A DNA stretch of 30,898 bases from JAXGQD01 sp964401615. Lineage in GTDB: Bacteria > Bacillota > Clostridia > Saccharofermentanales > Fastidiosipilaceae. The translations under genes were made by a program, and so were the position numbers. The notes under the pieces were generated by a model. It was given only the letters and a program-made list of their open reading frames with translations. It had not been told where the DNA came from and made no database searches. Shown in pieces: positions 24,257 through 30,898 of the stretch; the stretch's first letter is position 1, and the number at the start of each line of letters is the position of its first letter. Location of the stretch: assembly GCA_964401615.1 (NCBI GenBank), contig CAYNZF010000017.1, forward strand, positions 1 through 30,898. The letters run 5' to 3'.

Positions 24257-25345
24257 TTAGAACGGGAAATCGGCTGCGTTATCTTTGGTAAACACGGTCG
24301 GAGGTCCCATGACAACGTCTTTGCCTGAAACAGCGATCTTGCCGACGTTCGGTACATCCATGCCGTCAGTGACAGGGGTGCCGTCCAGAAGAGCTTTGGC
24401 CAGGTAGACCGTCAGATAGCCGAGGGTAGCAGGATCCCAGAGGAAAGCTGCGTCAAGTGAACCATCGGTAAGGTACGGAGTGGAGTCGGTGGGCAAAGCC
24501 GAACCAACAACAACGATTTTGTCCTGCAAACCTTTTTCCTGAATAGCCTTGGCTGCGCCGAGCGGAGCAGGAGTTGAATATCCAAGAATTCCGATGATAT
24601 CAGGATAAGTCTTGATCAGGTCGAGGGTCTTCTGGTAAGCAACGTCAGCGGATTCATCGGTGCCGATTTTTTCTGTGACCAGCTTCAAGTTAGGATACTT
24701 GGTCGCAGCATATTCAGCGCCTTTGTCGATCCAGCCATTAAGGTTGGCGGCTGAAAGACCACCGGTCACAACAGCGAATTCACCGGTATCGGTGCCTGCA
24801 AGCTCAACCAGCTGATCAAAATAGAGCTCAGCGAATTGGGTATCATCAATTTGATGCACGGAGAGTTCAACAACGGACTTTTCAGCCGGGGTATCCCAGT
24901 CCAGCACAACGATGCCGGCATCTTTGGCTTTTTTCAGAACAGGGGTCAAGGCTGCAGCATCATTCGGAGCAACGCAAATCGCGTCGACACCCTGGGTGAT
25001 GTAGTCTTCGATCATGGTAACTTGTTGGGCTGCGTCACCAACGGACGGACCGTTGTAAATGACGTTGACGCCCAGATCCTTACCGGCCTGTTCGGCACCG
25101 GTTTGGGAACGGTTGAAATAAGGAATTCCGATCAGTTTAGGCATCACGACAACGGTGTATTCCTCAGCGGCCGGGGCTGCTGTGGTTTCGCCAGCTGCAG
25201 TTGTGGTAGCAGCAGGAGCGGCCGTTGTTGTTTCAGCGGCTTTGGTGGTTTCACCGGCAGCAGCCGTTGTTGTGGCGCCGCCTCCGCATGCGACCAGGGT
25301 CAGCATGGAGAATGCGACTGCAAGAGCAATGATTTTCTTTAGCAT
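24257..25345 (-). CDS. Sugar ABC transporter substrate-binding lipoprotein (CUT2, LsrB/RhaS-like)
   Basis: A 362-residue periplasmic-binding-type I protein. A lipoprotein signal ends LTLVAC with the lipid Cys at C20. Residues 24-60 form a low-complexity Ala/Thr/Glu linker, then the ligand-binding domain starts VVVMPKLIGIPYFNRSQ. The PKLxGxxYF...GAEQAGKDLGV...GPS...QV start and the VFTKDN end resemble the LsrB/RhaS subgroup rather than RbsB. The residues that bind AI-2 in LsrB do not appear to be kept, so a sugar is more likely than AI-2. ATG 25345 follows AAGGAGG. It is the last transporter gene in the order ATPase, permease, permease, SBP. Confidence 0.87.
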   Translation of the reverse strand: MLKKIIALAVAFSMLTLVACGGGATTTAAAGETTKAAETTTAAPAATTTAAGETTAAPAAEEYTVVVMPKLIGIPYFNRSQTGAEQAGKDLGVNVIYNGPSVGDAAQQVTMIEDYITQGVDAICVAPNDAAALTPVLKKAKDAGIVVLDWDTPAEKSVVELSVHQIDDTQFAELYFDQLVELAGTDTGEFAVVTGGLSAANLNGWIDKGAEYAATKYPNLKLVTEKIGTDESADVAYQKTLDLIKTYPDIIGILGYSTPAPLGAAKAIQEKGLQDKIVVVGSALPTDSTPYLTDGSLDAAFLWDPATLGYLTVYLAKALLDGTPVTDGMDVPNVGKIAVSGKDVVMGPPTVFTKDNAADFPF

Positions 25346-25404
25346 TAATTTCTTTCCTCCTTGTTTTTTTGCACCGTTAAGTGCGGTTTTTTGTGACTAT
25401 CTAC

Positions 25405-26460
25405 TTAAGCAGATTTCGCTGCTGTAAGTTTCTTTTTACGGTCCTCAGAGACTTTGCCCATGACAAAGTTGATGACCAATACGAGGATGAGCAGTATGCC
25501 CATTATAACATCCGTCAGGAAACGGTTGATGTTGATTAGATTGAGTCCGGATGAAATGGCTTGAATAATCAGGACAGCCACTACGGTACCCACCACTTTT
25601 CCGTAACCGCCGGTTATGTCTGTTCCTCCAAGGACGACGGCCAGGATGGACTTCATCATATAAGATGAGCCATAGTCGACTTTAGCGGAGTTGTAACGTG
25701 ACGAAATCAGCAAGGCGGCAAATAGGCCGCAGGCAGCTGAAAGCAAATATACTTTCATCAAAACTGATTTATTGTTAACACCCGAGAAATGAGTGGCCAC
25801 AGGATTGCAGCCGACCATGTACACGCGTTTTCCCCAGGCCGTGTGTTCCAGCAGGAGCACAAAGGCAACTATCGCGATTGTAAATAGAATTATGGGAAAG
25901 GGTATTCCCATTATATCAGCCATTCCAACCCACATGTAGTTCTCAGGGAACCCAGAGACAGCGCCGCCTTTGGTAAGTAGTAAGCCAACTCCTTCAAAGA
26001 TCATGGAAGTGGCTAACGTGACCAGCCAGGGGCCCGCACCTATGTAAGCAATGAAATATCCGTTGATTCCGCCGGCCAATAGAGCGACCACAGCCATTAC
26101 AGCGATACCTACTGCCATGGCGACGGCTGCGTTGCCTTGTCCCTCATTATAGATGTTGGTCATCGCCAGAGCGCCGACGATAGAGGCCATGGCCGCCGTG
26201 TTGACAACGCCCAGGTTAATGCCACCTGTTAAAACGACCACCATCATTCCTAAGGCAATAAAGCCAAACTCAGGCAACTGAAAAGCCATCGATGTGAGGT
26301 TTTGGGGACTTATGAATTTTCCGCCGGTCACCGTAGTCAGGAACACGACCACCACCAGCAAGATACCTATAAGAGTCAGTTCCTTCGGGCTTTTTTTAAA
26401 AAAGTCAGATAAAAAACTGTCTTTCTTTTGAACTGTTTTGTTTTGTCCGCTTTCTGACAT
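25405..26460 (-). CDS. Sugar ABC transporter permease (CUT2 family, second permease)
   Basis: A 351-residue inner-membrane permease of the RbsC/LsrC/LsrD family with eight to ten hydrophobic segments. Family signatures include GGINLGVVNTAAMASIVGAL near 80-100 and VLGGTDITGGYGKVVGT near 275-295. It has a charged N-terminal tail. It starts 14 bases after the first permease with GGGGAGG upstream. The presence of two different permeases suggests a heterodimeric channel like LsrCD or RhaPQ rather than the RbsC homodimer. Confidence 0.9.
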   Translation of the reverse strand: MSESGQNKTVQKKDSFLSDFFKKSPKELTLIGILLVVVVFLTTVTGGKFISPQNLTSMAFQLPEFGFIALGMMVVVLTGGINLGVVNTAAMASIVGALAMTNIYNEGQGNAAVAMAVGIAVMAVVALLAGGINGYFIAYIGAGPWLVTLATSMIFEGVGLLLTKGGAVSGFPENYMWVGMADIMGIPFPIILFTIAIVAFVLLLEHTAWGKRVYMVGCNPVATHFSGVNNKSVLMKVYLLSAACGLFAALLISSRYNSAKVDYGSSYMMKSILAVVLGGTDITGGYGKVVGTVVAVLIIQAISSGLNLININRFLTDVIMGILLILVLVINFVMGKVSEDRKKKLTAAKSA

Positions 26461-26474
26461 ATTGCTTCCTCCCC

Positions 26475-27446
26475 TTACGCCACGTCAACTTTGACGCGTT
26501 TGGCTTCCGCGCGCTTGGCACGCACGATATCAACCGTAATAGCCATTAAGATGAACGAACCGATCAGAATCTTTTGCCAGAATGTCGGAATTTTCAAAAG
26601 GATCATGCCGTTATCCAACAAGGCCATCAAGGTCACACCGAGAAGCGTACCAAAGACACTGCCGTAGCCGCCGGCCGTACTGGCGCCGCCCACAACCACA
26701 GCCGCGATGACTTTTAATTCAAAACCGGTAAACGTTTTGGGGTCCACCTGTCCGAATATGGTCGTACGAACAACTGCCGCGATACCACAAGCGAAACCAC
26801 TGAAGGCATAGAGTAAAAATTGAATTTTTTTGACATCAAATCCGATGCGTTCAGCTGAAACAACGTTACCGCCGAGAGCAAATACACCGCGCCCGATATA
26901 GGTATACTTCAGCAGCCACCAGGTCAGGAGCACCATCGCGATCAGGAAAAAGATTTGCACTGGGACAACACCGAATATGGAGGTTTTGCCAAAGTTGACA
27001 AAATTTTCAGGGATGTTGCTGATCCAGTTACCGTTCGTGATGTAGTTCATCAAGCCCATGTAAATGCTCAGCGTGCCCAGTGTGGCCACGATTGGCGGCA
27101 TTTTCAAATACGCCACAAAGAAGCCGTTGACAGCGCCCAGTAAAATTCCCACAACTGCTCCGATGACAAAAGCAAGAATGATGTTGTCCGTTACATTGAT
27201 CGTCCAGAAGGCTGACAGAACTGCAGTACAGCCCATCAAAGCGCCCACCGAAACGTCGATGCCTCCCGTCAGAATGACCGGCAGCATTCCCATGGCCACG
27301 ATAGCGAGAACAAGATTGGATTTGATGATGTCAAAAATATTACCGATAGTCAGGAACGCAGCGGGGTTGCCGATCGAAACTATCAGGAACACCGCAAGGA
27401 CAATCAGCAGGATCAGAAATTCTTTGGTTTTAGTCCATTGTTTCAT
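26475..27446 (-). CDS. Sugar ABC transporter permease (CUT2 family, first permease)
   Basis: A 323-residue permease of the same family, distinct from its neighbour. It shows LTGGIDVSVGALMGCTAVLS (about residues 59-78) and VVGGASTAGGYGSVFGTLLG near 250-270, the two usual conserved blocks. It begins 24 bases after the ATPase gene, with GAGGAGGG upstream of ATG 27446. It probably pairs with the second permease to form the translocation path. Confidence 0.9.
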   Translation of the reverse strand: MKQWTKTKEFLILLIVLAVFLIVSIGNPAAFLTIGNIFDIIKSNLVLAIVAMGMLPVILTGGIDVSVGALMGCTAVLSAFWTINVTDNIILAFVIGAVVGILLGAVNGFFVAYLKMPPIVATLGTLSIYMGLMNYITNGNWISNIPENFVNFGKTSIFGVVPVQIFFLIAMVLLTWWLLKYTYIGRGVFALGGNVVSAERIGFDVKKIQFLLYAFSGFACGIAAVVRTTIFGQVDPKTFTGFELKVIAAVVVGGASTAGGYGSVFGTLLGVTLMALLDNGMILLKIPTFWQKILIGSFILMAITVDIVRAKRAEAKRVKVDVA

Positions 27447-27470
27447 GTTCTATTTCCCTCCTCTTCGCTT

Positions 27471-28979
27471 TCAGCCCACGTTCTCATCAGCCAGGAAAGC
27501 CCGGTTCATGATGGATTCGGAATCCGCTTCAGTTCCGATGAATTCTCCGTTGATGCGGCCGCGGCGCATGACCATGATGCGGTCGCTGATGGCCAGGACT
27601 TCCGGTAATTCCGACGAAATCATGATGATGGCCATACCCGAGTCGGCCAGTTTTCGCAGCAATTTGTGAATCTCGGATTTAGCACCGACATCGACACCGT
27701 TGGTTGGTTCATCAATGATCAGAATTTTGGGCTGAGTGGCCAGCCACTTGCCAATGACAATACGCTGGGCATTACCACCGGAAAATTGACCCGCCAACAT
27801 TTCAGGAACCGCAGGGATAACGTTGATTTCTTTAATCCATGAATCTGCTTCGGCAGATAATTTCTTAGCATCCACCAGGCCTAAATTATTGACCATCTTG
27901 TCAAGCACAGCCAAAGTGATGTTGTCACGCATGTTTTGACGCAGGACCAAACCTTCAAGAGCACGATTTTCCGGGGCAAAAGCAATACCTGCGTCAACCG
28001 CGTCTTTTGGAGAATTGATGCTGATTGGCTTGCCTTCCAACAATATCTCACCGGAATCGGGCCTGGTCAATCCGAAAAGTGCATGCATGGTTTCAGTACG
28101 TCCTGAGCCGACCAGACCTGTGAAGCCCAGAATTTCACCTTTATGCAGAGTGAAATTGATATCCTTAAAGTTGCCGGCTTTGGTCAGATTTTTCACTTCC
28201 AAAATAGGCTCACCGATTTTTTTGGACATCAACTGTTCATAGAATACCGAGCGGCCTACCATCAACGAAATCAATTTGTTGTTGTCCATTTCGGCAGCCG
28301 GGTAATCACCAATGTACTTACCATCACGCAAAATCGTAAACGATTCACATACTTGAAAAAGTTCGTCCAGTTTATGACTGACAAAGACGACTGCTATGCC
28401 TTCAGCCTGCATGCTGCGGATAATGCCGAAGAGCAGTTCAACTTCACTGCTGGACAGAGCTGATGTCGGTTCGTCCATGATGATCAATTTAGAATTACTG
28501 GCGAGGGAACGCGCGATGGCCACTAACTGTTGTTTCGCGATGGAAAGTGAGCCCAATCTGGCATCCAGCGGTATGTCGACACCAAGTTTTTTTACGGCCT
28601 TTTCTGCCAACGCTCTCATGTTGGACCAATTTACCAATTTTTCATTGCTCTGCATGGCTGAGCCGAGAGCGATGTTTTCGGTCACAGTCAGATTCGGAAA
28701 TAGTGAAAAGTCCTGAAAGATAATGGAGATGCCTAGATGCACGGACGATATGGGGGTCAATTTATCGATCTTCTGTCCATCAATCTCGATTTCAGCACCA
28801 AGATCGGGTTGATATACTCCGGCCAGAATTTTTATCAATGTTGATTTTCCGGCTCCATTTTCGCCTATCAGCGCATGGATTTTTCCCCTCTTGACATCGA
28901 ACGTAACATCGTCAAGCGCCTTTACAGCCGGAAAAGTCTTGCTCACATGCCTGGCCCTGAGAAAATACTCACTCTCCAT
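27471..28979 (-). CDS. Sugar ABC transporter ATP-binding protein (CUT2, RbsA/LsrA-like)
   Basis: A 502-residue protein with two fused nucleotide-binding domains. Domain 1 has Walker A GENGAGKST (about 38-46) and Walker B LIIMDEPTSAL. Domain 2 has the altered P-loop GLVGSGRTE typical of CUT2 ATPases, signature FSGGNAQR and Walker B ILIIDEPTNGVD. It energises the two permeases downstream. It begins ATG 28979 with GGGAG upstream, 165 bases after the kinase gene, with a good promoter in the gap. Confidence 0.93.
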   Translation of the reverse strand: MESEYFLRARHVSKTFPAVKALDDVTFDVKRGKIHALIGENGAGKSTLIKILAGVYQPDLGAEIEIDGQKIDKLTPISSVHLGISIIFQDFSLFPNLTVTENIALGSAMQSNEKLVNWSNMRALAEKAVKKLGVDIPLDARLGSLSIAKQQLVAIARSLASNSKLIIMDEPTSALSSSEVELLFGIIRSMQAEGIAVVFVSHKLDELFQVCESFTILRDGKYIGDYPAAEMDNNKLISLMVGRSVFYEQLMSKKIGEPILEVKNLTKAGNFKDINFTLHKGEILGFTGLVGSGRTETMHALFGLTRPDSGEILLEGKPISINSPKDAVDAGIAFAPENRALEGLVLRQNMRDNITLAVLDKMVNNLGLVDAKKLSAEADSWIKEINVIPAVPEMLAGQFSGGNAQRIVIGKWLATQPKILIIDEPTNGVDVGAKSEIHKLLRKLADSGMAIIMISSELPEVLAISDRIMVMRRGRINGEFIGTEADSESIMNRAFLADENVG

Positions 28980-29065
28980 TTAGGTCTCCCTTCATACTTG
29001 TGAACTTATGCAGGACTAAATAAACAATATCTTAGTTGTATGGAAAATATAACATACTTTTAATA

Positions 29066-29094
29066 ATTATATAGCAAGTGTTGTTTTCCGTAAA
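29066..29094 (-). promoter_or_regulatory. Promoter of the sugar transporter operon
   Basis: On the minus strand TTTACG (29094-29089) and a consensus TATAAT (29071-29066) are 17 bases apart, leaving a leader of about 80 bases before the ATPase gene. It lies in the 165-base gap between kinase and ATPase, so the transporter can be transcribed apart from the kinase. No catabolite-repression site is evident. Confidence 0.6.
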
Positions 29095-29144
29095 TTACTT
29101 TTCGATTAAGCCGCTGTATTTGTCAAAATGTCATCTGCACATCA

Positions 29145-30650
29145 TCAACTTGTCCAGAGCCGTCTCAACTGGTCATTGGCCAGGCGATAGCGCTCGAATT
29201 TTCGACGATAAATTTCAGCTTTTGACCTGTCCGGTTGAACCGTTTTACTAATTATTACACAGCGTTGAGCAGCTTCAGTGTAGTCTGCATAGATGCCCAC
29301 AGCGATACCGGCCGCCATGGCTGCACCCTGTGCGCCCAGTTCTTTGTGTGAGACCACCGCGACCGGAATTTGAAATACGTCAGCAAAAATCTGGGTCCAT
29401 ACATCCGAGTTCGCGGCACCACCCGACAGGCGGATCTCGTCGGGACGCGCATGATTCAACAAGAGCTTGTTGACGTGTGTAAGATGTGAAAAAACCACAC
29501 CCTCGAAAACCGCTCGCGCCATATGCTCTTTGTTGTGGTACGTAGACAGGCCCAAGAAACTGCCGCGCGCACGTGCGTCTTCGTTTGAACCATTTAAATA
29601 AGGTAGATAGATAACGTCGCTGTTTTCCGGCGCAATTGCTTCGACCCACTGGTTGATCAACGTATAGGGTGATTGTCCCAAAGCTTTAGACTGGTTTTTT
29701 TCAAAAGACATCAGTTCGTTGACAAACCATTCTAAATTTCCGGCTGAAGTCGGTGAACTCTCCTCGACCAAAAAATAGCCGGGGATGCAATACATCGAAT
29801 TTAAATCAACCGTGCCATTAGTCACGGGAGTTTTACTGATGAATTCGTTGATGGCCCAGGTACCGGCGATCATGCACATGCCTTCTTCATCGACCAGACC
29901 GGAAGCGATGCCGCAAGCATCGACGTCAAACATGCCGGCTGCAACGGGTGTGCCCTCAGGTATACCCGATTCCATAGCGGCTTGAGCCGTGACGCTTCCA
30001 CAGATTTCCGATGAGTATTTAAGCGGAGGCAGCAGATCAAAGTATTCTTCCAAACCGAACAAACTCATAAGTTCACGGTCATATTGACCGGTATTCAGGT
30101 TGACCAGATTCGCGCCGGAAAAATCCGTATACTCAGCGTTAGCCTCACCGGTCAATTTAAAACGAATGTAGTCCTTAACGGCAAAAGCATATCGACTGCG
30201 CTTGAGCACCTCCGGTTCGTTGTCCCTCAACCAGGCCATGATGGCCACCGGCTGACTGGCCAGCACGGTTTGCATGGTGTATGGATAGATTTTCTCCAGG
30301 GTACCGTCTTTCCGCCATTGTTCTACGTATTTCCAGGCGCGAGTGTCCGCTGATGGGATGCCGTTGTATGCCGGTCTGCCCTGCGCGTCAACAAGATAGA
30401 GGCCTTTGCCGTGACCCGAGAATGACACCGCCGCGATCGACTTGGGATCGATTCCGCTCTTGGCGATGACCTCTTTTATCACCTGAGCATTGCATGACCA
30501 CAGTTCATCCATGTCCCGCTCACTGTATCCGGGCTTGGGGGTCAGAGTGTGCGTTGCTCGTGAGGATACCGCCAGCTGATTACCTTCCGTGTCAAAAATA
30601 GCCGCTTTGGCAAAAGTACCGCCGTTATCTACGCCAATCAAATATTGCAT
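29145..30650 (-). CDS. FGGY-family carbohydrate kinase (L-xylulose kinase LyxK-like)
   Basis: A 501-residue FGGY kinase. The N-terminal phosphate loop is GVDNGGTFAKAAIFD (residues 6-20) and the catalytic Asp is D242 in GMFDVD; AGTWAINEF follows. Blocks such as ERDMDELW, GKGLYLVD, SSPTSAGNLEWF and GVVFSHLTHVN match E. coli L-xylulose kinase LyxK most closely from memory, with xylulokinase-type relatives as alternatives. It starts at ATG 30650 with GGGAGGTCATC; an upstream in-frame Met has no ribosome site. Together with the ketose 3-epimerase, a ketopentose or ketohexose would be phosphorylated. The exact sugar is not proven. Confidence 0.87.
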   Translation of the reverse strand: MQYLIGVDNGGTFAKAAIFDTEGNQLAVSSRATHTLTPKPGYSERDMDELWSCNAQVIKEVIAKSGIDPKSIAAVSFSGHGKGLYLVDAQGRPAYNGIPSADTRAWKYVEQWRKDGTLEKIYPYTMQTVLASQPVAIMAWLRDNEPEVLKRSRYAFAVKDYIRFKLTGEANAEYTDFSGANLVNLNTGQYDRELMSLFGLEEYFDLLPPLKYSSEICGSVTAQAAMESGIPEGTPVAAGMFDVDACGIASGLVDEEGMCMIAGTWAINEFISKTPVTNGTVDLNSMYCIPGYFLVEESSPTSAGNLEWFVNELMSFEKNQSKALGQSPYTLINQWVEAIAPENSDVIYLPYLNGSNEDARARGSFLGLSTYHNKEHMARAVFEGVVFSHLTHVNKLLLNHARPDEIRLSGGAANSDVWTQIFADVFQIPVAVVSHKELGAQGAAMAAGIAVGIYADYTEAAQRCVIISKTVQPDRSKAEIYRRKFERYRLANDQLRRLWTS

Positions 30651-30843
30651 GATGACCTCCCTTGTTAATTCAAAAATAAATATAAGTTCGAGCAATCACA
30701 ATACATACAGGAGTAATAGCAATTCTTATTACATATTTTGATATAGTTCAATAAAATAAGCAAGTTCTGCACAATTAGGCAACAGCTTCGCCCTGCGGGC
30801 TCGCATCAGCCTTACGCGGCGATTCGAATCCCTCTCATAATCA
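30651..30843 (-). other. Upstream region of the kinase and 3' flank of the group II intron
   Basis: AT-rich sequence nearest the kinase holds only partial promoter matches (for example TTGAAC with TAAGAA 17 bases apart). From about 30777 to 30840 the composition shifts to G+C-rich, with an imperfect hairpin GCCC-TGC-GGGC near 30790 and ATTCGAAT near 30823. The latter looks like a tRNA T-loop, but the flanking bases do not pair. No gene is recognised. Confidence 0.35.
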
Positions 30844-30898
30844 ATCGGGTAGGACCCCGGCCATTAGTTGGCCGGGGGACCTCCCACAGCACCGTACG
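30844..30898 (-). mobile_element. 3' end of a group II intron (domain VI and part of domain V)
   Basis: On the minus strand the window begins CGTACGG, the 3' strand of a bacterial domain V. A domain VI hairpin follows: GGGAGG pairs with CCT-A-CCC leaving one bulged A, then CCCCGGCCA pairs with TGGCCGGGG around an ACTAA loop. The bulged A at 30850 lies 7 bases from a terminal AT at 30844, the usual branch-point distance. The rest of the intron, including any reverse transcriptase, lies past the right edge. Such repeats often break assemblies, which explains the scaffold end. Confidence 0.75.

Noticed and set aside
24257..25345. AI-2 import (Lsr) as the function of the sugar transporter
   Set aside because: The gene order fits, but lsrF, lsrG and lsrR are absent, the remembered AI-2 contact residues of LsrB are not kept, and a ketose epimerase is in the locus.
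25346..25404. Hairpin GCAC-CGTTAA-GTGC with T runs on the plus strand
   Set aside because: The stem is only four pairs, and no plus-strand gene precedes it; on the minus strand it is followed by As.
30800..30843. Possible tRNA gene, because of a TTCGAAT T-loop-like string
   Set aside because: The five bases on each side of the loop do not pair on either strand, and no acceptor, D or anticodon arms can be found.
1..30898. CRISPR arrays, rRNA genes or prophage genes
   Set aside because: No regularly spaced repeats, rRNA segments or phage structural genes were seen; apart from the intron end, the window is dense with ordinary chromosomal operons.

Overview
The window looks like one scaffold of an anaerobic, low-GC-lineage Gram-positive bacterium (Bacillota, most likely Clostridia), roughly half G+C, probably from a metagenome or draft assembly. 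Support for the lineage: strong AGGAGG-type ribosome sites before most genes, a stand-alone rpsD with a structured leader, a BmrC/BmrD-type heterodimeric exporter, a B. subtilis-type arginine decarboxylase, and a D-psicose 3-epimerase very close to the Ruminiclostridium cellulolyticum enzyme. Draft status shows in a 10-N gap inside a gene (4211-4220) and in a right end that breaks inside a group II intron.

Layout. (1) 245-2324, minus: a zinc-uptake operon, ATPase, permease and Zur-type repressor, with a perfect 17-bp Fur/Zur-like palindrome upstream; no zinc-binding lipoprotein gene is present. (2) 2436-5985, plus: two overlapping half-transporters forming a heterodimeric ABC exporter with one degenerate ATP site. 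(3) 6096-8959, plus: two overlapping genes I cannot name firmly, a three-TM membrane protein with a long coiled-coil tail and a soluble helical protein; together they recall ZorA and ZorC of Zorya defence but without ZorB or ZorD. (4) 9060-16097, plus: a seven-gene polyamine operon (speD, speA, speE, speB, carboxy(nor)spermidine dehydrogenase, carboxy(nor)spermidine decarboxylase, DJ-1/PfpI protein) that carries both the AdoMet-dependent and the aspartate-semialdehyde-dependent aminopropyl routes; the decarboxylase gene is frameshifted. (5) 16169-18094, minus: a probable Mn-type CDF exporter, then rpsD with promoter, leader and terminator. (6) 18292-21216, minus: MurD2-like ligase and MurL epimerase, the alternative route to UDP-MurNAc-L-Ala-D-Glu. 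(7) 21400-23174, plus: a membrane-tethered MerR-like regulator and an AI-2E family permease. (8) 23277-30650, minus: a sugar locus, FGGY kinase, CUT2 ABC transporter (ATPase, two permeases, binding lipoprotein) and ketose 3-epimerase. (9) 30844-30898, minus: the 3' end of a group II intron.

How the genes work together. The polyamine operon takes arginine to agmatine (SpeA), then putrescine (SpeB); an aminopropyl group is then added either by SpeD/SpeE or by the dehydrogenase/decarboxylase pair. MurD2 adds L-Glu to UDP-MurNAc-L-Ala and MurL inverts it. The sugar locus imports an unidentified sugar, interconverts ketoses at C3 and phosphorylates one of them. The points most worth checking are the ZorA/ZorC-like pair, the MurD2-MurL pair, the double polyamine route with its frameshift, the Zur palindrome and the candidate S4 leader pseudoknot.
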